Positions 1 to 7,930 of a stretch of 64,000 nt of DNA are shown here, piece after piece. The stretch lies in NCBI RefSeq assembly GCF_000019785.1, contig NC_010524.1, forward strand, positions 2,542,001 to 2,606,000, read 5' to 3'. The stretch comes from Leptothrix cholodnii SP-6 (GTDB lineage: Bacteria > Pseudomonadota > Gammaproteobacteria > Burkholderiales > Burkholderiaceae_C). Made by a program: the position numbers and the translations under genes. The notes beneath the pieces were generated by a model. It had not been told where the DNA came from and ran no database searches. It saw only the letters and a list, made by a program, of their open reading frames with translations. Each line of letters starts with the position of its first letter. Position 1 is the stretch's first letter.

Positions 1-754
1 CCGTGGCCGTTCCCAGACCGACAACATTGGTGCTACTGCTGAAACTGCTGATGTTGCTCGAATCGACCGACCACGCAACGCTGCGCAACAAAGCAATGGC
101 CCCCACGATATCCTTGCCAGCCAAGAGTGCAGCGTCAGCAGCCTTGATCTTGAACTGGGTATTGGAAGCTGCAGTACTCGCATCGGCCACCGCAAAGCCG
201 CCAGCAGCAGAATGGTTAGGCCATTGCGCCAAACGCTGCGCGGCGCCATTGATGAACAAGCGCCCGATCTTGGGCGTGCCTGCAGGCACCTTGCGCGACC
301 ATATGTTGCCTGATTTCGCCCACCCGCCAGAAAAGTTGTCCGAGCCCAGAATGCGCGGTTTGCTCGTCACGCATTCGGCCCCATACGATCCGAAACTGAT
401 ACTGTCAGCGAACTGCGTGGCACCGAGGCTCAGCGATTCGCGCCACACAGCACCGCACCGCAGAAACACTGCTTGCCCTGTGCTCAAGCCGGCCTTGGAG
501 ATACGCGCAAGCGTCTTCCAAGGTGCTGCCTGACTACCCGAGTTGGTGTCGCTACCTGCCGATGCGTCTACATAGTAATCACCGGCCGCCGCGGCCTGAA
601 TGCGCGACGTCCCATCAATCGCCTGGCTGCCAGCAACTGGCGAAGCGACATCTTCATCGCTACCGCCGCCGCAACCGCTCAACCCGCCAGCCAACGCGGC
701 GAGCATCAGTGAACAGCCCACGGCCGGACTGCTCAACATGAAAAAACGTGCCAT
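1..754 (-). CDS. Secreted lipoprotein with beta-helix-type N-terminus (3' end outside window)
   Basis: Partial gene, about 251 codons visible, running off the left edge. From the ATG at 754 the protein has a lipoprotein signal: a short N-terminus with Arg3, a hydrophobic stretch, then LSGC with Cys28 as the lipidated residue, followed by GGGSDED. An Asp at position +2 is absent, so outer-membrane sorting is expected. Around residues 59-82 there is a DYYVDASAG-x-D-x-N-x-G-x-PWKTL pattern, which is common at the start of right-handed parallel beta-helix proteins such as polysaccharide lyases. It lies at the distal end of the exopolysaccharide gene block on the same strand, so a role in modifying or degrading the polymer is plausible. 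The catalytic part is outside the window, so no enzyme class can be given. A second ATG at 739 is less likely because it would remove the charged N-terminus. Confidence 0.8.
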   Translation of the reverse strand, partial: MARFFMLSSPAVGCSLMLAALAGGLSGCGGGSDEDVASPVAGSQAIDGTSRIQAAAAGDYYVDASAGSDTNSGSQAAPWKTLARISKAGLSTGQAVFLRCGAVWRESLSLGATQFADSISFGSYGAECVTSKPRILGSDNFSGGWAKSGNIWSRKVPAGTPKIGRLFINGAAQRLAQWPNHSAAGGFAVADASTAASNTQFKIKAADAALLAGKDIVGAIALLRSVAWSVDSSNISSFSSSTNVVGLGTAT

Positions 755-852
755 CGAAACCCCGTGTTTTTTTGCGCGAGACAGAGATCAAGTCCTGCTC
801 GCAAGGCCAAGCGCCGTAGCGTCGCAACGCCACCCATCAGATGTACATAAAA

Positions 853-866
853 ACAGACAAGTCTGT
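853..866. promoter_or_regulatory. Inverted repeat upstream of the beta-helix lipoprotein gene
   Basis: ACAGAC-AA-GTCTGT is a perfect 6-bp inverted repeat with a 2-bp spacer, about 100 bp upstream of the ATG at 754. Its position suits an operator, but the binding protein is unknown and a chance palindrome cannot be excluded. Confidence 0.25.
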
Positions 867-974
867 CAGCTTTTGAGGAGTTGACTGCCGCCTGGAACCC
901 GCCGGAACAGGGGGCGAACACCCCATGTACGCGCCTTTGTGCAACTGCCACACAACACCTGTGAACTGTCGTGG

Positions 975-1313
975 TCAATGACCTGAGTGATGCAAGGTGA
1001 GCCGTTTCCGTCGACCTGATTTGTCATGATCCTCCGCGTCCTGCCAAATCTGCAACTCGCGTGTTGGAGACTTGGTCGCGGCATGACCAATGAGATCGTT
1101 CAGAAGTTGCCGCAGTCTCGGTCGGTTCCAACAGCACCGGCACTGGAACCGTGCTCGTGTGCCCTGACCGACTAGGCAGTGCTCGGCCGCACCACAGAGC
1201 GGACAGCGAAACCATCTAACCAACAGTGCGAGATCAGGGTCTGCTCGCATCACTCCCGTAGCGGAACAGGAAGTCGGTCAGCGACACCCCTTCTGGAACT
1301 GGTTCATGGCCAT
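975..1313 (-). pseudogene. Relic of an IS1595-type transposase N-terminus
   Basis: Reading leftwards from the ATG at 1313 (preceded by a perfect AGGAGG at 1321-1326), pieces of one protein appear in different frames: MNQFQKG, then VSLTDFLFRYG, then CEQTLISHCWLDGF, then FRCPLCG and FQCRCC. In this order they match the start of IS1595-family transposases, an N-terminal helix followed by a C-x2-C...C-x2-C zinc ribbon. At least three frameshifts separate the pieces, one explained by loss of a G in the run near 1287. No DDE catalytic domain or terminal repeats were recognised, so this is an old fragment. It sits between the lipoprotein gene and the glycosyltransferase block, consistent with insertion-sequence traffic at the edge of the AT-rich segment. 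Confidence 0.6.
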
Positions 1314-1594
1314 CGTCGCGCCTCCTGCTTAGGTAACGGTGTCGGGTGTCTCGGGCGACGAGCCTTGCTGAGGTTAGTGACGAATCAGGTCTTCACTTAT
1401 GGATACCTTGTCATTCAAGTCTTCTGCTCGCGCCCTGATTTTATCAATCGCAGCTTCGCTCACGCCTACTCAAAGCACCCTCGACGGGAGCTATATTTCC
1501 CAAGCACAATATACGAGACACCCCTCAACTATTCAACATCGCAATTGTGCAAATTAAAATAAAGCACATAAGCAGCAAAACTAATTTCAATTAT
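1314..1594. other. Non-coding stretch, no feature seen
   Basis: Between the transposase relic and the WecG-like gene no convincing coding frame, RNA or terminator was seen. Composition moves from GC-rich to AT-rich across about 1400-1600, marking the border of the atypical exopolysaccharide segment. Confidence 0.4.
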
Positions 1595-2389
1595 TTAGCG
1601 CAAAATTCTGTAAATAACAGCCTTCAACAACATTACTAAAGCAAACGGCAAATCATCAATCAAATATCTACGAATCAGTCGTCGAGGTTCAAGCACCATT
1701 CGATGCAACCATTCAAGACCAATAACCTGCATCCACTTGGGTGCGCGCGCCATCTCCCCAGCCACAAAACTAAAAGTTACACCCACCCCAATCCACCAAA
1801 TATCCGAACGAATACCCCGAAGCCTAGAAATCAGATGCTCTTGCTTTGGCGAACCCAGACCAACAAATACTATCCGAGCAGAGCTGTGTCGAACGAATTC
1901 ATCTAACTCAGTCAGTTGACGCTCATCTTTCTCGAACCCAAATTCTGGACACACACTACCAGCAACTTCAAGCAGAGGGTATCGATCCCTCAATATAATC
2001 GCCGCCGCCTCAGCCACTCCCGGATTACCTCCAATAAGTGCGACTGGCAATCCACCTCGGGCACTTTTTTCACAAACACTTAAAAACAAATCAGAGCCCG
2101 GAACCCGTTCTGCCAACTTATCGCCTCGGAGACGCGCAGCCCAAACGATCGGGGCCCCATCCGGGGTAAAAATATCTGCAGAAGAAACAAGATGCTTAAA
2201 TAACGCATCGCGAACAATGCGCCTAACAATATCAACATTCGGAGTTACGACCCAGCCTCCCCTTCCCTCCTTGGCTGCCTCAACAATATAACGTCCAGTC
2301 TCAGCCAACCCGAGGCAGCTAAATGGCACCCCTTCAAGCTCTACACAAGGGATCGCCTTATCAACCATGATCAGCCAAAATCCTTGCAT
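1595..2389 (-). CDS. WecG/TagA/CpsF family glycosyltransferase
   Basis: 264 residues, the usual size for this family, which transfers N-acetylmannosamine-type or related sugars from a nucleotide donor to a lipid-linked acceptor on the cytoplasmic face of the inner membrane. Visible family blocks are TPNVDIVRR, FTPDGAPIVWAAR near residues 80-90, the LIGGNPGVAEAAA loop, VFVGLGSPKQE near 175, and the C-terminal GLEWLHRMVLEPRRLIRRY. Asp in the PDGAP block corresponds to the proposed catalytic base. The gene overlaps the preceding glycosyltransferase by 29 bp from the ATG at 2389, or by 8 bp from the ATG at 2368; the second start is equally plausible. It is the last glycosyltransferase of the AT-rich block. 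Its exact sugar cannot be read from the sequence. Confidence 0.88.
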   Translation of the reverse strand: MQGFWLIMVDKAIPCVELEGVPFSCLGLAETGRYIVEAAKEGRGGWVVTPNVDIVRRIVRDALFKHLVSSADIFTPDGAPIVWAARLRGDKLAERVPGSDLFLSVCEKSARGGLPVALIGGNPGVAEAAAIILRDRYPLLEVAGSVCPEFGFEKDERQLTELDEFVRHSSARIVFVGLGSPKQEHLISRLRGIRSDIWWIGVGVTFSFVAGEMARAPKWMQVIGLEWLHRMVLEPRRLIRRYLIDDLPFALVMLLKAVIYRILR

Positions 2390-3284
2390 TCAACTCAGCT
2401 GTTGCCCTTGCCTTCCCAACAAGTAAACAGCGAAGCTGATACTTACGGAGAAATCGAACAAACTCAGCATTGTCGTACCGCTTGACTCGCAATAACATGC
2501 TACGCAAATACCCGTACAACATTGATGCACCACCAAAAAAAACTGGGGGCCTACTCATACGAAACACCGCACTAGCGATCATGTACATGATCCCAGTTCC
2601 CATAAAATATTGCCCAAATCCATGACGTTGCCGACCAGTCAATATTCCTTTGTGGCTAGATCCCATAGCACGAAGATGCAGAAACCGTAACTCAGGCTCA
2701 TCCCAACTGCTCGCTAACCACCCTTTCATTCTGCATGTGTGGCAATCGATTCCATCCCACATTACCTCGCGCACAAAACCGCCAATATCCTCAAAGCAGG
2801 ATACTCGATAAAATTTTGTCATTCCAACCGACATCTCGTCGCCGCACTCTTCGCTAACAAGTTTTCCAGTTATCGGATGCGGATAATACGGCTTACCACT
2901 ACAAGTGCCGAGACGCGGATTTTCGTTCATTTTTCCGATCAAAATCTCGAAGTAGCGAGAGCCAATCTCCAGATCAAGATCAAACTTACAGATATACTCA
3001 AAATCACGAACATCAATCAATCGGAGGCCATCATAAAACGCCTCTATGACACCAGGACCGACCTGCCTAACGCCTCTATCGGCCCTTTGATGTATTTCAA
3101 TGAATGAGTATTTTTCCGCATACTCTCGCAGAATATCCGACGTGCCATCAGTAGACCCATCATCCACGATCACCCACTTTGCAGGCAATATTGACTGTCT
3201 CACAACACTTTCGAGTGTCCGCCGAGCATAATCTATCTCATTCCGACAAGGAGTCACCAAACAATAACTTTTAAACTGAATCAT
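2361..3284 (-). CDS. Family 2 glycosyltransferase
   Basis: 307 residues with a GT-A fold start: LVTPCRNE at residues 9-16, VIVDDGSTDGT near 38-48, and FDLDLE near 100 as the DxD-like metal site. This is the inverting GT2 family that adds single sugars from nucleotide donors at the membrane. The C-terminal third is basic and contains hydrophobic stretches (YFMGTGIMYMIASAVF), so membrane association is likely. The neighbours on both sides are also glycosyltransferases in the same direction, placing it in repeat-unit assembly of the exopolysaccharide. Donor and acceptor are unknown. AT-rich codon use matches the neighbours and differs from the GC-rich genes after 9,520. Confidence 0.88.
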   Translation of the reverse strand: MIQFKSYCLVTPCRNEIDYARRTLESVVRQSILPAKWVIVDDGSTDGTSDILREYAEKYSFIEIHQRADRGVRQVGPGVIEAFYDGLRLIDVRDFEYICKFDLDLEIGSRYFEILIGKMNENPRLGTCSGKPYYPHPITGKLVSEECGDEMSVGMTKFYRVSCFEDIGGFVREVMWDGIDCHTCRMKGWLASSWDEPELRFLHLRAMGSSHKGILTGRQRHGFGQYFMGTGIMYMIASAVFRMSRPPVFFGGASMLYGYLRSMLLRVKRYDNAEFVRFLRKYQLRCLLVGKARATAELNARILADHG

Positions 3285-3322
3285 ATTAATACTTATATTT
3301 TAAAAATTAACGCAATATACGG

Positions 3323-4471
3323 TTATTCGACAATACCTTCATAACTACTCACAAGCGGTTTAAGTACAGCACACCATTCGAAATACGTTCGGGCGCGCTC
3401 TACCGTCTTTGAGCGATCCGACCAAGTTACTTCTTTAAGAGTGTCGCGTATTGCACCAATAAAAGCTTCGTCTACACTTTGCCCAACAACGCATCCACCA
3501 CCCAGTGACGCATATTCGCATAACGAACCGACGTTTGTAGCCACCACCGGTACCCCATACGACAGCGCAGTAAAAATTACGCCACTTTGGTCAATCTTGC
3601 GATAGGGCATCACCATAACATCTGATGCCGCCAGCAATTTAGATGCCTCATTGTGCTCAATATAGCGATCGAACCAAATCACTTTCATACCATTATTATT
3701 TTTTGCCAATTTCGAACTAATGCTCTCCCGCAATTCAGAATCAGCACAGACGCCAGCAATAACAAAGACCCATTGATCAGTTGGACGCACAAATTGATCA
3801 GTGGCGACAATAAATTCCTCAAGACCCTTATATCGCATTACCTTCCCAAAAGACAACACTACTCTCTCGTCGTCGCCAACCCCTAAAATTTTTTTTCTAC
3901 CATAATCTCGATCCGCAGGATCGAGATTAGAAAACAAATCTATTCCATGCTCAATTATGACGATCTTATCTGGCGACACCCCAAATTCACCAATCAAACT
4001 CTGACGCATCAATTTCGTGTGTACAACAAGGAGGTTTGGCAGCCGATAAACAATCCCATAAATTATACGAGTCAATCGCCCCTCACTGTCATGCGGAAGT
4101 AAGTTGTGAACCGACAATACCCAGTTCCTGATAAATAGTCGCGCCAAGAAAGATTCGAGCAATACGGCCAAGTTACCCCTCATAGAGAACAAGCCATTAA
4201 AATGAAATATTGCACGACGATCCTTGATCGCCAGCCCAAAATATGAAAACCAATACTTGGCCATATTACATACTTTGGCAATAAAGCCACGACCCGATTC
4301 CTGACTTCCGCGTAACGGCATAACCTTAACGGACGACGCCAATCTGCCGACAAGAGTATTGTCAGAGGCAATCATAATTACCTCACAATTTGATTGGGCC
4401 GCCAACCCGTTTGCAAAACCAACCTCGTACTCTTGCTGAAAACCATGAGGAAGAAGATAAACCCTGACCAC
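3323..4471 (-). CDS. Family 4 (GT-B) glycosyltransferase
   Basis: 382 residues, GT-B type. The C-terminal nucleotide-sugar half contains VVLSFGKVMRYKGLEEFI near residues 206-223, then VMVMPYRKIDQSG and ALSYGVPVVATNVG near 290-320, the typical donor-binding loop of GT4 enzymes. The classic EGFG..E motif is replaced by DQSGVIFTALSYG, so the first Glu of the usual Ex7E pair is missing, as in some GT4 subfamilies. The N-terminal acceptor half has HFNGLFSMRG and SVHNLLPHD. Start is GTG at 4471, supported by GGGGTGAC just upstream. It lies in the exopolysaccharide glycosyltransferase block on the same strand. Substrates cannot be assigned. Confidence 0.86.
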   Translation of the reverse strand: MVRVYLLPHGFQQEYEVGFANGLAAQSNCEVIMIASDNTLVGRLASSVKVMPLRGSQESGRGFIAKVCNMAKYWFSYFGLAIKDRRAIFHFNGLFSMRGNLAVLLESFLARLFIRNWVLSVHNLLPHDSEGRLTRIIYGIVYRLPNLLVVHTKLMRQSLIGEFGVSPDKIVIIEHGIDLFSNLDPADRDYGRKKILGVGDDERVVLSFGKVMRYKGLEEFIVATDQFVRPTDQWVFVIAGVCADSELRESISSKLAKNNNGMKVIWFDRYIEHNEASKLLAASDVMVMPYRKIDQSGVIFTALSYGVPVVATNVGSLCEYASLGGGCVVGQSVDEAFIGAIRDTLKEVTWSDRSKTVERARTYFEWCAVLKPLVSSYEGIVE

Positions 4472-4561
4472 CAGTCACCCCGTTAACAAACTAAATTTAT
4501 CAACCCAACACAACAAGTAGCCCGACTTGCACGCAACATCCACATTAAAAACTCAGTCAAT

Positions 4562-4585
4562 AAATCATAATAATAATAATTATTT
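4562..4585. repeat. Short trinucleotide (ATA/TAA) tract
   Basis: About five AATAAT-type units lie just after the stop of the GH5 gene on its transcribed strand. It is only a low-complexity tract in the AT-rich segment and lies outside any coding frame. Confidence 0.5.
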
Positions 4586-5581
4586 ACTGGTAGTTATATA
4601 TGATTTTATTTTCTTCATTAACAGCCTCTCCTCACCATTCCTAGGCTCAAGTGAGAGAATATTTTTTGGACTAAACGCACCCCCTGCCCAATAATACGAA
4701 TCTATGCATGCGTTTTTCGTGATAGCGTAAAACTCTTGTACGCCAGAAAACCACTTATCATCGTCACTCGGAACACCAAATTCGCCGATTACGCCTACTT
4801 TCCCGTACTTTTTTAGCCATGCGAAGTACGGTGCAAGTCGGTCTCTCACACGAGATTCGGGGTCGGATTTTGGATGCCCCTCGAGATAACGCCCACTGGC
4901 ATCATCGTCAAGATAGAGATGAACCTCGTATCGCTCTCGGCCCTCGGGATCAATAACAAATGGGCGTGGGTTAGCCTGAACCCATTGGACCGCATTGCTC
5001 CACCCGTCACCGCCAATATAAATATCTTTTCGACGATCAGAATCCCTTATTCCATCGACACCGAATTGGGCCATCCGGTGCCACACACGCCGCGCATCGT
5101 TCGGTTCATTCATGAGGCCATACGCGGCAATGCTGCCGTGCTCCCGAAGGCGCATCGCAATTCTTTTCCATACATCCCTGAATGCAGCACCATCAATATC
5201 TACGCCAACGATCTTTCCTCTATATCTTCCATAGTTATGAAGATCAATTACAACCTTTACTCCAACCCTTTCCGCATCCCGAGCAACTCGTTCTATGGAC
5301 CTGACATACTGCTCATGCAAGTCGCCATATAACTCAGGCTGGATTCTTTCCCAAAGAATTGGCAGTCTGATCGCCCCAAACCCTGTTCGCATGTATTTTT
5401 CAATTTGAATACTCGTTGGAAATTTGTATTCAATTCCCTCCACTCCCGGAAGTACGCTCGGTGCAAACTCGGCCCCAGCAAGATTTATTCCCATAACCGG
5501 ATTTATACACGCAGCCCTGGCGGACAAAGAGAGCAGCCATGCTACCAACGCAACGTAAATTAACTGCTTCCGAATCATCAT
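4580..5581 (-). CDS. Secreted glycoside hydrolase family 5 (cellulase-like)
   Basis: Exported endo-acting glycosidase of family GH5. From the ATG at 5581 (333 residues) the protein starts with a clean signal peptide, MMIRKQ followed by a hydrophobic core to LSARA, cleaved near residue 23. The (beta/alpha)8 markers are in order: FGAIRLPILWERI near 68-80, VVIDLHNY near 110-117, GLMNEP with acid/base Glu159, EVHLYLD near 219-225 and IGEFGVP with nucleophile Glu267. A longer TTG-initiated frame reaches 5653 but would bury the signal peptide. It lies between two glycosyltransferase genes, so it probably trims or releases the polymer made by this locus in the periplasm or outside; the linkage cleaved is unknown. 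Both catalytic Glu are intact. Confidence 0.88.
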   Translation of the reverse strand: MMIRKQLIYVALVAWLLSLSARAACINPVMGINLAGAEFAPSVLPGVEGIEYKFPTSIQIEKYMRTGFGAIRLPILWERIQPELYGDLHEQYVRSIERVARDAERVGVKVVIDLHNYGRYRGKIVGVDIDGAAFRDVWKRIAMRLREHGSIAAYGLMNEPNDARRVWHRMAQFGVDGIRDSDRRKDIYIGGDGWSNAVQWVQANPRPFVIDPEGRERYEVHLYLDDDASGRYLEGHPKSDPESRVRDRLAPYFAWLKKYGKVGVIGEFGVPSDDDKWFSGVQEFYAITKNACIDSYYWAGGAFSPKNILSLEPRNGEERLLMKKIKSYITTSK

Positions 5582-5653
5582 GCAGGATTTCACCAAACAT
5601 AAGTACAGAGTTCTTTGACTACTATGACCATCCCTCACTTCAGATTCCGTCAA

Positions 5654-6394
5654 TCAACGAACCTCTCGAAATCTTCTGTAAACATATCTCAGCGCGAACT
5701 CCGGCCATAGATAAGGCGGAGAGTTTTTGAACCGGGTCAAGAAGTCTTCATTAAAAGACTGCAATGCAAATTTTGTTGTAGAACTTTCACCATGCCGCCG
5801 GAATACGCCAAGATACTCGTCCATTTGAACTGGAACATAGCACCTAGAGAGGCGAAGCCATAAGTCATAGTCCATTGCAAGACGATATTTATCAGAAAAT
5901 CCACCCATCTGAATAAATACGTCCCTCATAATAAAAGTTGCACAATGCGGAATAATATTTCTTCGCATCAGCGTCGGAACGGAGTACTTCCGGACCGGAT
6001 AAGAAGGCGGCGCAAGAACACCGTCCCTTAGATTATAAAATCTCCCATAGAGCCACTTCGTACCCGCATTATCTTCAAATGCACGAGCAACTCGCGAAAG
6101 AACGCTTGAATTAGCAAAATAGTCGTCTGCATGCAGGTGCGCAATAATTTCGCCCGATGCAACAGATACCCCCGCATTCATTGCCTTTGAAATACCCCCT
6201 CTTATATTATTGAGAACCACCTTTTTGCATGTAACGGCATCAATTTTTTCGAGAGTTCCATCTTCAGAACCTCCATCCACAAATACTATCTCAAACCCCT
6301 CGTAAAATTGACTTGTGATTGAGGTTATGCAGTCGGAAATATAATCCGAACTATTCCAACAACATACAATTATGGAAAATTTCGGCTGATCCAT
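5654..6394 (-). CDS. Family 2 glycosyltransferase (WcaE-like)
   Basis: 246 residues, compact GT2 enzyme. FSIIVCCWNSSDYI at residues 6-19 opens the nucleotide-binding half, VFVDGGSEDGT at about 37-47 is the first Asp block, and HLHADDYF near 88-95 holds the DD metal site. The C-terminal half has GGFSDKYRLAMDYDLWLRL, a block typical of WcaE-like enzymes that add a sugar to a lipid-linked oligosaccharide. No membrane segment is seen. It sits between the polymerase gene and the GH5 gene on the same strand, as part of the exopolysaccharide assembly operon. The sugar is unknown. Confidence 0.88.
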   Translation of the reverse strand: MDQPKFSIIVCCWNSSDYISDCITSITSQFYEGFEIVFVDGGSEDGTLEKIDAVTCKKVVLNNIRGGISKAMNAGVSVASGEIIAHLHADDYFANSSVLSRVARAFEDNAGTKWLYGRFYNLRDGVLAPPSYPVRKYSVPTLMRRNIIPHCATFIMRDVFIQMGGFSDKYRLAMDYDLWLRLSRCYVPVQMDEYLGVFRRHGESSTTKFALQSFNEDFLTRFKNSPPYLWPEFALRYVYRRFREVR

Positions 6395-6425
6395 GTGTTT
6401 TATAAGTTAAATGATGTGCATTGGA

Positions 6426-7871
6426 TCACGGCAATGGCGTCGATTGCCCGACACACAACCGCTCTGTATTTTTATCTGCAAGTCCCCATAACATTAGCAG
6501 CACAAGTAAAAAAAACGTCTCACCAGTTCCTATCGCAGCCACCTTGAGAGGCGCTTCCGTTATACATCGAAAGGTAAACAACAGAAAAATTGCAACGGAA
6601 CCCCCGTAGGTAGACACCCTAGCCTTGAAGCAGTAAAGCAGGGAAGCAACAAAAAAAACCCCGAAACCTAGAATTCCACACACACCAGATTCAGACATAG
6701 ACTGAAGCAATTGGTTGTGAGCATGATATGCATAATTCATCCCAATCGAAGCTCTGAAGTCTGCCCCCCAAATTCCAAGACCATATCCGAACATTGGATT
6801 CCTCTCGAACTCATAAATTGCTGTTCGCCAAATATCAGACCGGCCCGACATCGTGCTAAAGTCAATCGCCGAATTAATTTTCGACGCCACAGAAGCAAGT
6901 TCTCTTGGCATACCGATTATCGAAAACATTAATAAGACAAGAGTCGCCGCAGATAATGCGAAACCAGCTATCACATGAGGCAGCCCCATAACATATGGTC
7001 CTGAATAATCAGCATTCCTTTTCCCACACGCGAATGAAGCCACTACCATTCCAACCATCGCTGCACCAATAGACGTTTTTGATTGAGAGATAATCAGAAC
7101 AAAAGTTCCAACCAAATAGAATGAGGATCTTGCCAGAAAACTTCTGCTGGGCACCGATACCTCTAAAAACAACAGAAGTGCAGCAAGAGGGCCGATTGCG
7201 TTCGCATGAGGAGCAAGCCCCCAGAAACGATATGAAAACCCAGGAATAACCCCCTTATATCCAGGCGCCAGTACTTGATTAAAATCCAATGCAATGTATA
7301 AAACCGACACAACCATGTAGATAAGCAATATTAACTTTGCACACCGAAGACCAGCAATCAAACCGGCGCCAGGCGACAATAACATTGCAGAAAAAGCGAT
7401 AATCCAATACACCGGTTTTTGCTCAAAACCTCCCTCAGTCCCAAAGACCTGGGAAATGAAGTACATGAAAACGAAAGATAAAAAGAGTGTACTAAGCCTC
7501 GGAAACAAAGACCACTTCAAAGCATTACCCGACTCATCGCGGCTTCTCCAAACATGGGCAATAATTTTTACAACCAGGTAGCTACCACCCAACGACAGAA
7601 CAAATAGATTTGCAACACGTGAAATCCAATTTACATATGGCGAAATATTCAGATCTACTGAGTTTACAGCAAGACTCGCAAGCTGCAAGTTTCTCTCCGT
7701 CAGCATCCCCGAGATGAGAAATACCAAGCCAGACAGGGATACCAAGACTGACGGAATATACAGTTCAAAAATGGCCAAGTTTTTCTTGACCCAAGAAAGC
7801 AGACTAGCCTGAATACCTACAACAACAAGTGCCCCCAAGGCCGAGAGCATGATCAATATTGACTCAGTCAT
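6426..7871 (-). CDS. Wzy/O-antigen-ligase-type polysaccharide polymerase
   Basis: About 481 residues, strongly hydrophobic with around a dozen predicted membrane segments, and a large polar loop near residues 320-370. In that loop MSGRSDIWRTAIYEF, NPMFGYGLG and HAHNQLLQ-x-SE-x-G form the Wzy_C signature found in O-antigen ligases and exopolysaccharide polymerases; the His of HAHNQ and the Arg of SGRS are the residues usually needed. In an Eps locus with a flippase next to it, polymerisation of flipped repeat units on the periplasmic side is the likely job. The ATG at 7871 is preferred to the GTG one codon earlier. Confidence 0.85.
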   Translation of the reverse strand: MTESILIMLSALGALVVVGIQASLLSWVKKNLAIFELYIPSVLVSLSGLVFLISGMLTERNLQLASLAVNSVDLNISPYVNWISRVANLFVLSLGGSYLVVKIIAHVWRSRDESGNALKWSLFPRLSTLFLSFVFMYFISQVFGTEGGFEQKPVYWIIAFSAMLLSPGAGLIAGLRCAKLILLIYMVVSVLYIALDFNQVLAPGYKGVIPGFSYRFWGLAPHANAIGPLAALLLFLEVSVPSRSFLARSSFYLVGTFVLIISQSKTSIGAAMVGMVVASFACGKRNADYSGPYVMGLPHVIAGFALSAATLVLLMFSIIGMPRELASVASKINSAIDFSTMSGRSDIWRTAIYEFERNPMFGYGLGIWGADFRASIGMNYAYHAHNQLLQSMSESGVCGILGFGVFFVASLLYCFKARVSTYGGSVAIFLLFTFRCITEAPLKVAAIGTGETFFLLVLLMLWGLADKNTERLCVGQSTPLP

Positions 7872-7930
7872 CACTCACCTCTCGGAGTTCGTGGTCGAAA
7901 CCTACTCATAAATACATTCATGCGATCACC

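Noticed and set aside
3..533. A 176-codon plus-strand open frame at the left edge
   Set aside because: It is antisense to the lipoprotein gene read from 754, whose signal peptide and beta-helix motif make the minus strand the coding one.
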